A model generated the notes under the pieces. It was not told the origin of the DNA. It did not search any database and saw only the letters and a list, made by a program, of their open reading frames with translations. From assembly GCA_018398765.1 (NCBI GenBank), contig JAHBMJ010000625.1:1-42139 (forward strand): DNA of 42,139 nt, in the 5' to 3' direction. This DNA is from Chromera velia. Its lineage: Eukaryota > Sar > Chromeraceae. A program made the translations under genes and the position numbers. This document shows positions 10,541-20,311 of this stretch, piece by piece. Position 1 is the first letter of the stretch. Every line of letters starts with the position of its first letter.

Positions 10541-13500
10541 CGCTCTCTCTCGCTCTCTCCCCGTCTGTACCTATGCATCTATCTGTCATCCCATCTACCT
10601 GTGCGTCTTCCTCTCTCGTTGTCTCTCTCCTCCCATTTTTGCACCTTTCCCTGCTTCTTTTGTGGGCATTCCTGCTGACACTGCGTATCCCCCCTGGTCC
10701 TTTCCTGACGAAGTTCCTTCCGTTCGTTGTTCTTTTGTGTTGTCTTCTCTTCTGTTCTGTTTTGCCCTTCTTGTCTGTGTTGTCCACAGAGGGCGCCGCC
10801 CTGATCGTGCAGACCCAGTACGCAGTCAGGGTTCTCTCCCTCAGCAGGTCTGTCTATCTGTCTGTCTGTCTGTCTGTCTGTCTGCCTGTCTGTCTGTCTA
10901 GCTGTCCTCCCTGATGCATCTAGGGCGTGCTGATGTCGGGAGGATCTGTTACCATTTTCTTCGGGCAAGCGTTGAAGCCGTATCGCAAGAACCTGGACGC
11001 AGAGAGGGGGCGGCCCGTTGTCTCTTTGATAACTTGATTGTCTTCCATGCTTTCTCACTTTCTGAGTCCCTGTCTCGATCCAGTTTGGGAGAAAGGGCGA
11101 TGGACAACACAAGTGTGAACAAAATGAAGAAAGGTTGTCATGCAAAAGACTGCTGAGAGAACTTGAGGAAATGGAGCACTTTGGAGAGCAAAAGAGAACT
11201 GTTTAATGGAGAGTGACAGATCCCAGTTCTGTGCTGCTCTCTCTAATTTGAATCTCTTTTCTTTTCTTGACCTCGACGTGCGTCCGAATTTTGCGTGCAG
11301 ATCTCCGAAGATTGTGGAGGTTTTCGCGCACTCAGGTCTCTGTGCTGGTCTCTTTTTTCGACCGTCTCTGGAGGGAGGAAGGCTCTACTCGGCAGCCACG
11401 GACAACTTCATCAGATCGTGAGTCAGTGCATGGATCGGATGAGTTCTCAAGAGGGGGAGGGGGTCCACGCAGAGAGGAGCGGAGGGCGAAGAAAACAGCT
11501 GGTTGACAAAGAAGATTGGCATCGAACACAGACTTCGCTTTCTCCGCTCCCCTTGTTTTGCTTCGTTCTTATCTTGTTTTGACTTTTTAAATTGACTCCT
11601 CATGACTCCCCGGCACTTTTCCCAATTTGCTGAGGATCCTCCTCAAGCGCCCTGCCAGTGATTCTCTTTGTGAATTTGTGGCCGGATGCAGGTGGGACTT
11701 GACAACTCATACGTGCCTTACGCAGCTGAAGGAAAAGTCTAGTGAAATTACTTGGTTGGTTCAACACTTTTTTATGAAAAACATTCTGCTTATCTTTTCA
11801 TGTATAGTCATTCGTCTCCATTCTCCTTTCCCCCGTCTTTTCTTTTGGTCTTCTGCTTTCGTCCTTTCATGCCGTAAGACCATTCTTCTTCTGTAGGGAC
11901 CGATTCGCCTTTTCTGAATCTCTTTGGGCTCATACTTTCCTCAGGCCTCCCGATTCTCTCTCGGTGCTTCGCTGTCTTCTAGCGTCACAATCTGTCGTCG
12001 ACACTGCACCGAGACTGCCTTAGAAACCATTCCTGCTTATCCATTCGGCCTTTCCTTTGCGTGTGCAGTCTGCGGTATCTTCCAGGTACGCGTCTTCTCC
12101 TTTCTGGTCACGAGAACGGAGAGCTCCGTCTCTGGAATCTGGACGAGAGATCTACTGTGACTCTGAAGGGAAACAATGGTGAGGGAAAAGGGAGAGAAAG
12201 GTCCTTAGGGGGGGTGGAATGAGGGAGACAGTGAGTAGAGACAAGGGGGAAAGGAAAAATCTGCTTCTCTATTTTCTTCTTCTTCTTGTGCCCCCCCCAC
12301 GGGTCATGATCGTTCAGCTCAGGGAAGAATCAATGCGCATTCCAATTCTGAGGTCCGGTTCCCTGATCCAACTTTTCAATGTCTTGTCTTAGTAGGGTGG
12401 TTCTCCCTCTCTTTCTTGTCCCGCATGTTGCCAAGCATCCAAATGATTGTGCCTGCCTGTTTGCGTGCAGGGTCAACGGAAATCCACCAGAACTCCGTCT
12501 CCTGCATGTGCGTGTGCGTGTCCAACCACCCCGCTCCTGAAGATCCGTCCACTAAGGCAAAAGCCCAAAAGGTTTCTCTGTTCTCCTCAAGGTACGCAGT
12601 TCCATCCGTCTGTCTCTCTTCGTTTTCTCGTCTTATCCAACGCTCTATTTATTTGATCACTTGTTCCTCCCAGCTGTCACTCTTACCCCGACGAGATTTC
12701 CAAGACTGCCGCTTACTTTTCCCTCGGACTCCTTTCCCCCCCCTCCCGTTTATTTCTTCTCATGTGCTACAGGTCAGGGAGCTCCGTGGACTCTGAGGAG
12801 AGCGACGAGCCTGCCGTACGACGTCCCTCTAGGATCTCCACCGCTCTCCCACCAGAGGGTCCACTCAGACGGGGCAGCCTCTCGCTCCGTCACGCAAGTG
12901 CCGCGTCTGCCCTCAGCATGCCTGACGGAGACGCACAGGCAGTGAAGGACGCGGGCCTGTCGACTTACACGAAGGCGCCCTCAGGGAAGACCGTCCAGGC
13001 AAAGGGCGAAAAGAAGGGAGCCGCCTCTGCTGCAGAATTGATGGAACAGCTAGAAGATCTGCAAAAGGAAAAGGTCAGGCCGTCCTCTTTTTCTATGCCC
13101 TCCCGCCCCCTTCGGGCCCATGTATTCAATTGAGAGAAGACCTTCCCTCTTTCTTGCATGGTGTCAAAGACTTCTCTTCTCTTGTCAAAGACAAGCGTTT
13201 CTCGATCATGTCTCGTTTCCCCCTTCCACTTCTTATCTCCCCCCCCCAACAGGAAGACTTCGAGAGGGCCCTAGAGGAAGAGGCGGGAAGTTGGGGAGCC
13301 ACTAGAGCTGCCAGGCGCACTCTCGGCCTTCCCATGGAGGTCCCGTTTGACCTCGTGGCAACGGGAGGGTATGATTGCAGGTCCGTCGGGGTGTGCATGG
13401 GAGAGCCAGTGCGTCTAAAGAGAGAAGCGCAGCTGGAAGTGACAAGAAAACAGATTCTCTGTCTTGCCTTACCAAGGCGTTTCCTTTATGCATGCACAAA

Positions 13501-14291
13501 ATTGTTCTCTGTGATTCAATTTGCGTCTTCAAGAAGCACAGCAAGAATATGTCAACACACGCGTGTTAATTGCAGAATTTCCGTCTGGCGACTCATCAAC
13601 GAAGGAGAAACAACAACAGCCAAAATGGAGGTTGGTTGGTGACTGTATGAGTACGTCTCTTTGTGCCGCTTTTCGCTGACTGTCCTTTTTGTCATCTGTT
13701 CCGGAGTCCTGTCGACACGCAAAATGAGTCCTGTCCTTTTTGTCACGCAAAATGAGTCCTGTCGACACGCATGTCCCCTTGTGTTGTTTCAACGGTTGTC
13801 GTCTGCTATAGGTCCTATGAAGTTTTTCCATCCTTCTCTCTTCAACAGTTGAACGACTACGGATCTATCCTGGTCCTCCGTTCTACTCAACCCTGCTGCC
13901 CTGTGTGTGAGTTGCGAAACAAAGTTGACTGACTCTCTCTGCAGAGACCCGTAAGTTCGTTGGAAGGAAATTTCTGCATCAATCATGCCTTCCTCTCCAT
14001 GCAACGCCTTCCCTCTCTGTCTCTGTCTCTGTCGCTGCCTTCCTTCCGTGTGTGCAGCAAAGCTTCCTTGCACACCCAACCGATGACGACGAAATTATGG
14101 CTCTCAAGTACTTGCCGTCGCATCAGGTGAGACGAACACAAAGACAAACAGAGCCGGGGGGGGGAGGTGGGACCTTGTCTGACTTCTCCTCTGCTGAAAG
14201 TTGGTTTTTTTTATTTCCTGTAAGGCGTCGCGAACACCATAGAAATTGAAGTCTGCCGAACTTTCTTTCTGAACCATAGAGAGACAGAAAA

Positions 14292-14324
<33 letters not shown>

Positions 14325-14569
14325 GCGACATTAGTGTTCTGTATAGACCTGCATTCTTCCGTACCCTCCCTTTGTCTCTCTGCGTTCCTCTCTGTGTGCA
14401 GATTCTCATTTCGGGTCAGTTTGACTGCTGAGGATGCAGCACTTTTTGTTCCTCACAGGTACAGTCGAGGAGGGAAGGAAGGAAAGAAGTTGGGGAGGAA
14501 GGAACGCAGCAAGAGAGGGAGGGAGAGACAGAGCATTCCTTCCACGCGGTCCTAAGAGTGAGAGAAAAT

Positions 14570-14618
<49 letters not shown>

Positions 14619-17589
14619 GGGNNNNNNNNNNNNNNNNNNGGGGAGGCGGGCGACGTAAAGCAGAACTGATCGCTGGTAGCTGCCTGGCATATAAATCGAC
14701 GGATGCGCATTCTGTGCACCTGCACCAACACAAAACAATGATTGTTTCTCAGGTCTGTTTTTGATTCTGCTTTTAATATGTTTGCTTCTGTCAACGGGGA
14801 AAGAAATAAGAAAAAATGATGTCTAGATGAACAAGTACGTGCAGAATAGGGGAAACAAGTGCATGACTAGAGAGAAGTGCTTGAGGGGTTTCCTCGCTGA
14901 TTTGTTTGTCCCCCGTCATGCAGCTGGAAATCGAGGAGTTCTCTATGGGTGGCATATCGAGGCTGCGTTCCTCGTCTTCAGGACGCAAGCACACTTGGTT
15001 TGTTCATTGGATGGATGCCTGATTGGCTTGTTAAATGGATGGATGGATTGTTGTTTGGTTAATTAACCTGTCCGTGGAGCCGTTCAATTTTCATGTCCTT
15101 TGTTTTTTCCCTTCGAGTAGGGGTGAGAGCATTGTGCAATCTCCCTCTTCGACTCGCTCCTTTCCTCTCTATCGCCTTTCCCGTCCCTTCTCTCGTCAGG
15201 AGTGTGCCATCGAACTCTCTCTTTCTCTCTGTTTCTGTTTCTTTTTCTCTTGAATCCAATTCAACTGAATGCAGGAGGCGATCTCAAGTCTTGCACTTTC
15301 CCACGATGGCGAATTTCTCTGCTCTGGTCAGCAAAAAACAAAAGAATGAAGCAACGTGCAGAGAGAGACATTTGTCAGGGGCATTGAAGAAGGGCAGAAA
15401 GCAGGCGCTCACTTGAATCATCTATCTGACGTATGATGTTTTTCAATTAGGTCCCCATGATGGATATGTGTGCGAAGATCTGACGCACGCCCAGAAACTT
15501 TTCGGATAGACTCAGAATGTATGAGAAGCAAAGAAAATTGGGCTGAGGTCCTCACACTCTTCTGTACAAACAACCTTTGATCCTTCAATTGTCCCCTCGG
15601 ACCTTTCCCCCCCCCCTGCAGGCTCACTCGATCAGACAGTGAAGGTCTGGAACGTCACGGAGATTGCGAACATCGCCGCCCCTTTGCTGGAGGTCGCCAA
15701 GCAGCAGGCGCAGGAGAGTGTCGGCTCAGGAAAGAAAAAAGAAAAGGTGAACGAGCAAGTCAGGAACAACAGTCTCATCAATGGAAGAGAACGCATGCCT
15801 GTTCCTCTCCTTTTGTATTCGTTCGTTCATCATCCTTGTAAAAAAGTCTATCTTTCTGTTCCATCGTTCTCCACGTTTGCCTGTGCAGACACAAAAGGAG
15901 AAGGAGCGCGAGGCGGAGTTGCTCAACGAATCCATCAAGAAGGCAACCCGGAGACAGTCTCTCGGCCCTGCAGGGTTCGCAAATTTCCTCAACCCCCTGG
16001 GAGCACAGCAGGGCTCTCCCACGTCTCCGCAGCCAAGCCAAAGAACGGCAGGCCGGTCCGGTGGAGCAGGTGGGGGAGCTTCAGGATTCGGAGGGGCGGA
16101 TGGAGGCGCAAAGGGACCGGATGGGCGTCCCATGCTGGCAGTCGGGGTCGGCAGTAAGGGCGTGTTCGCATATCCGGTCCAACACGCGCACGTGCCTTTC
16201 ACTCGAATGGCCCCAGTCGCAGAGACGGGAGCTGCCAAGGGCGTGCCGATGGCTCTGCTGGCCCTCCCGCCTCCGTATGAATTTGCTTTGGCGTGTGCGC
16301 ATGGCAACGGGGTTTTGTCATTTATGGACATCAGAGATGGGAAGGTGGGGCGATTTATTCGGAAATAATTCGGATTTTGAGCAGTCTGTATCCCTTTTTC
16401 CCTGTCTGTATTATGAGAGCAGTCTGTATCCTTTTTCTCCTTGCTGTATTGTGAGAGCAGTCTGTATCCCTTTTTTTCTTTCCGTATTGTGAAACTAAAA
16501 ATCATTTGAACGAGGTAAAGTTTAGCAGGTACTTGGAGGGCCGGCACAGGAGAAGGAAGATGTTCACATTCGTAATGCGATTTGATCTCACATTCTCTCT
16601 TTTCGCTTTCTCTCTCATACCTGTCCTGCAGGAGATCACAAGGCAACGCCCCGTACTGACGAAGGACAGAGAAACGCCGCCCGAATTTCTTCACCTCTGC
16701 CTTGCGGGCCCGTACAGAAGCCTCTGGATTGGATGCGGTCAGTCTGTCAACTTGGACGTCCAGTGACAGAGACGTACAGACAAATGACTGCACTCCGTAC
16801 GGGACTTTCTCTGCGTGTTTCAGTAGAGCCTTTATTCCCGTGTGGCGCCGCTCTCTTCAGGAAATGACAGGCAGAGAAGAGATCTTTTTCGTCGCCCCCC
16901 CTGACGTTTTTATCGCTCTGTCTGGTACACTCTTGCCTAGACTTCTTTCTTTTCTCCTGAACCCGTGGCGTCCTGGCTTGCAATTCTTTCCATATATCTG
17001 TGAATGAGCGAACGTCATGTTGTTTGAGACAATGATGGAGATCTGGAGCTCAATTTGCTGCGTTTGTTTTATGCGGACCCTGAATCTTGCGTGTCATGCA
17101 GACGACGGCGCTCTGGTCGCCTTTCCCGTTCCTGTAAAGAAACTGAAGGAGCACGAGATGCTCCGCTTGAAGGAGATGAGGCAGCAGTTCATAGACCTTC
17201 TCAGGGCTGCAGAGAGGAGAGAGGCAGGAGAGGGGTCCGTTGGGTCTGCCGAGCTAAGTGGTGACGGGCCTGGGGGGGAATCTCCGGACCGCGACGCCAC
17301 TCAGGGGGGTGCAGGGAGCGTTGTGGAGCAGTCTCTGATCGAAACAACTGAGGACGGAAGCCAGGAACACACTTCGAGAGACAACCCGAAGGGGCCGCCT
17401 ATGAGTGCCAGACCCTCGAACGGTATGAGTGAGAATGAGAAGGAGTCCCCAAGAGACCAGCAGATAAAGAAAAAACAAACAGGAATTCGTCGTTCATCAT
17501 CACGAAAGGGTCAGGGAACCACTCAGGCTCCATCACAAGGTTTTCCAACCCGTGCTGGTTCAAAAACCCAAAATGCAGCACTGAACTGA
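8148..17589 (+). CDS. Large WD40-repeat protein, 20 exons, about 1379 aa
   Basis: Exons by my reading: 8148-9736, 9916-9990, 10339-10424, 10790-10847, 11301-11417, 11692-11754, 12069-12178, 12471-12591, 12773-13073, 13253-13380, 13576-13630, 13849-13902, 14058-14126, 14402-14414, 14924-14997, 15275-15326, 15622-15746, 15889-16344, 16632-16737, 17102-17589. The sum is 4140 nt and phases agree at all 19 junctions. WD repeats run through the protein: GNGILFSGGADRSIKVWDF (about residues 120-139), LVSCASGGSLVIW, and later YSAATDNFIRSWDL, LLLSGHENGELRLWNLD, LVATGGYDCRISVWRL and CSGSLDQTVKVWNV. This suggests two or more beta-propellers acting as a protein-binding scaffold. A Ser/acidic linker (exon 9) and a charged C-terminal tail follow no known signature. 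The partner or complex is unknown; axonemal WD40 proteins are one possibility only. The first donor (CA|GTCTTT) is weak. Confidence 0.8.
9274..9353 (+). other. Intron-like 80-bp segment inside exon 1 of the WD40 gene
   Basis: It begins GTGAGC, has a long C/T tract and ends CTGCAG, so it looks like an intron. Its removal would shift the frame away from the obvious WD40 continuation (VLQRGALQVLALPVESLAAL). If retained, the frame stays open. I therefore kept it as coding in the model. Confidence 0.4.
10505..10560 (+). repeat. TC microsatellite in WD40-gene intron 3
   Basis: An almost perfect (TC)n tract with a few CGCTCG interruptions, within the intron between exons 3 and 4. Confidence 0.9.
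10848..10899 (+). repeat. CTGT tetranucleotide microsatellite
   Basis: (CTGT)n with minor changes, starting directly at the 5' splice site of intron 4 (GTCTGTCTAT). Confidence 0.9.
14293..14322 (+). repeat. CAGA tetranucleotide microsatellite
   Basis: (ACAG)n tract within intron 13 of the WD40 gene. Confidence 0.85.
14566..14639 (+). other. TG/GA microsatellite followed by an assembly gap (18 N)
   Basis: (TG)n passes directly into (GA)n, then N at 14622-14639. The gap falls inside intron 14 of the WD40 model, so no coding sequence appears to be lost. The true length is unknown. Confidence 0.9.
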
Positions 17590-18510
17590 TGTATTCTTTT
17601 TAGCACGTCGTTTCAGAAAATTAGGTGATTGTTGTGTCTCCGATAATCTGGGTGCCGGTCTATAAATAATTCCAGAATTATAGTGAAAGTGTAAGTTAAT
17701 TAAAAACAATGCATCAATCTATTATAGTATTTAATTAATTAATATAATGTTAAGCCATGTATGCTTTAATTCAAACTAGTTTAAAAACTTTTTTTCTTTG
17801 GAAGTGTAGTTGATCGAAATATATGTAGGGTATAGACACCGCCGCACCAGCCTGCATGACTCAGAAGCAGCACGATTAATGCGGACTGACAGGATCAGCC
17901 TGCAGGCTGAGACGCCGCGAGCTATACCGGGGGCTAGGCCAAGCAAGGGCTGCGCACGCATTGCAAGCTTTGCAATGTTTGCATCTATAGGAAAAAATTA
18001 CTCGGAATACAGTAGCAAAATTAGCTTACTTTCGAGATGACTTTTGTAGTGACTTCTTTGGATTTTTCTGACTGAGTGACTGTCTGTTCGAGTGATTGTC
18101 CTAGGCTCACAAACAAACATTGCATACCATGCCTCATGGTTGGCTAAAGCCTAAGTATTGCCATTGTATTAGCTCACCGGCAGTCGTGCCTAACTTTAAC
18201 TAGTGATAACCACCTTAATTTATTCGTTTTTTCTAGGTAGTAGACCTTGGGGGCATGCACTTGGAACTTAAATATCCTAGCATCTGCCATCTAGTCTGGC
18301 ATGAATCTTATCTCATCTATTTAACAATGCCTAGAACAATGCATAGTAAATCTAATGACAAATTCACGGCATCATTTACTACATATAATCAATATATACG
18401 TACCAGTTTAATATATCATGATGAGCTGGAAGTTTTAAAAAATATAATATTTATATAATAATTGTAGGTACTACGAATTACTACGACTACGAAACTATTT
18501 AAGCTGCGAG
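17590..18510. other. AT-rich convergent spacer with a dispersed repeat
   Basis: This is the spacer between the 3' ends of the WD40 gene (+) and the next minus-strand gene. It is AT-rich with runs of TTAATTAATTAA and no supported ORF. Positions 18137-18230 match 22793-22876 in part. Confidence 0.5.
18137..18230 (+). repeat. Dispersed repeat, copy A
   Basis: It shares TGGTTGGCTA, AGCCTAAGT, then GCTCACCGGC and a later TTATTCGTT-like end with copy B at 22793-22876. There is an 8-nt-scale insertion between the blocks. The block order is conserved. Origin unknown; no tRNA B box was found. Confidence 0.45.
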
Positions 18511-19726
18511 TCAAGCAATAGAATCAAGTTCCTGCACACTTTTTGAGAAATGTGACTCCATCTCCCTGCACCAATGTTTCATCTGAGCATTATTCGTCTT
18601 GTCTGCCCACCCGCGTGCTCTCTTTGCCAACTCTAGCAATTTTTGTTCACGCTCTCGCTCCGTTACGTCTCCATCACACTCATCGTTCTGAAGACGGTGA
18701 TTTTCCGAATCGATTAACATACTCAACCAATTGTAGAGCATTCCAGCTCTGCATTCAGCGTAGCTTCGTCCCGTTTTCTGTTTGAAGAAACCTTGGCGGT
18801 CCAGTCGATCGATACGACTCTCTCCGAGCTCTTTCTCGATCCGTTCATAACCCAACTCAGCCATGTCCATTCCGTTCTCTGCCCACATTCGAGGGGTCAC
18901 GGTCGCATCAACCGCGGTTCTCTCATTCAAGCGACCGGAAATCGACAGCGGCCGAAACAGGTACCTCTCAGGAAGTTCAACCCACCCATTCAGGTCATTG
19001 TTTGTCGACGTCACAAAGGCCACAGCCGTTGCAAGCATGTTCACCAGGTGCAAGCCAACTCGGGCCCATTTATTCAACTCATCCCCCGACAGCCTGTTTC
19101 CTACTCCTTGACTGCCGATGATTGAATTTACCGGCCCATAATACAATCCTCCAGAGATCACAACCAGGAAAACGGAAGCAAAACGCAAAGCCGTCTGTGT
19201 GTCTGAGGCCTCAAAAACATCACCGTGTCTGTACCATGCGCTATCCCGTCCCTTGAGAGAACCTGGAGCAACCGCAATTGCCAGTTGCAGCATCTCATAA
19301 GCAATTTCTGTAGACTCGGGATTGTTTTCATGTTCAACGATCACCACCTCCGTAGAGAGGCGCTCCAGCAGAACGAGAGCTCTGTTTGCATCAAAGCTCT
19401 GCGTCAACGCCTCTCGCAGCTCTCCAAGGTGGTGCCTCACCGATGGTACCGTGCCGAACGGTTTGTGCACCAGCAGCACATACCATAGGGCACCAGCCAG
19501 TGCAGTCACCATCACAGTGGCGACCACTGCGCGGGACCACGCCCAAAGGAACCCTTTTCCTGATGCTCGTCGAGTTCCCGCCTGCATGCGAGACGCGTCG
19601 CCCGTCGCCCGCGACTGCAGGATCTGTCTGCGTCTTCTTTCTCTCTCGCCATCGATTCCCCATCTTGTAATCGGAACCGCTGGTGTGGGGCTTATCTGAA
19701 GGCCAGTCTCATCGACCTAAATTCTA
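18511..19726 (-). CDS. Putative membrane-associated protein, unknown family (5' end unresolved)
   Basis: From the internal Met at 19585-19587 the frame gives 358 aa. It stays open upstream to a candidate acceptor (GAATTTAG at about 19727-19734). The extension (VDETGLQISPTPAVPITRWG, then an Arg-rich stretch) looks coding, so the true start is probably in an upstream exon. In the 358-aa numbering, residues about 20-40 are strongly hydrophobic (VVATVMVTALAGALWYVLLV), preceded by basic residues. A second hydrophobic stretch near 135-155 (ASVFLVVISGGLYYG) could be a membrane segment or a buried helix. The C-terminal part is helical and charged (RLQNDECDGDVTEREREQKL). I recognise no catalytic motif. 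It is divergent from the 819-aa gene at 20312 and convergent with the WD40 gene. Confidence 0.6.
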
Positions 19727-19734
19727 CTGCAGGC

Positions 19735-20311
19735 CGTCATCTCGAGAGGCGTGAAACTTGGACCAGACTGAACAGACTTCAAGAAACATCCGTGCCGCTT
19801 CGGCATGGCATTGCTTCGCCATCTATACTTCGACAGATACAGGCAGCGAATAAGCGTAAGAACCCACTCAGAGCCATTTTGCTGTGACCATCCACAATGG
19901 TTGGAGAAGCGGTGAACGTTCGATCATCACAGACTGACGGACCAGACGGATGGAGACGGGTGATCCGATATGATCCGATGGAGACGGCATTTCGAGCTCA
20001 GCTTCGATTCTCGTATCTTTCCGTATTCTTTCCGTCTCCTCTCACAAAAATCCGTTTTTCTTACATTTTCGATCTTACTCACTACTCGTCGTACTTGATC
20101 AGTGGAAACCAGTGAACCTCAATGACTTCGATGACCTCACTGTCACTGCGGTATGCATGAGTTCAAAGTCATAGCTGACCTCCAGTAGTCTGGGAGTGAG
20201 CTCTTCTGTTGTCGCTATGCAAGTCAGACTCTTTCTTTCGTTCGACGTAATCGGCGACCAAAAGAAACCGATTAGAAGCCACAGATAGAAAGGCATATTA
20301 ATATAGTCATC
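19735..20311. promoter_or_regulatory. Spacer between divergent genes; may hold the first exon of the minus-strand gene
   Basis: On the minus strand at about 19880 a short frame starts MALSGFLRLFAACICR, which resembles a signal peptide. I could not join it in phase to the downstream exon. Otherwise no gene is supported. A tract near 19950-19995 repeats GATGGAGACGG twice. Confidence 0.3.

Noticed and set aside
13945..13955. 6-nt microexon AGACCC between TGCAG and GTAAGT in the WD40 gene
   Set aside because: Including it creates a TAG or breaks phase; joining 13902 to 14058 directly keeps the frame.
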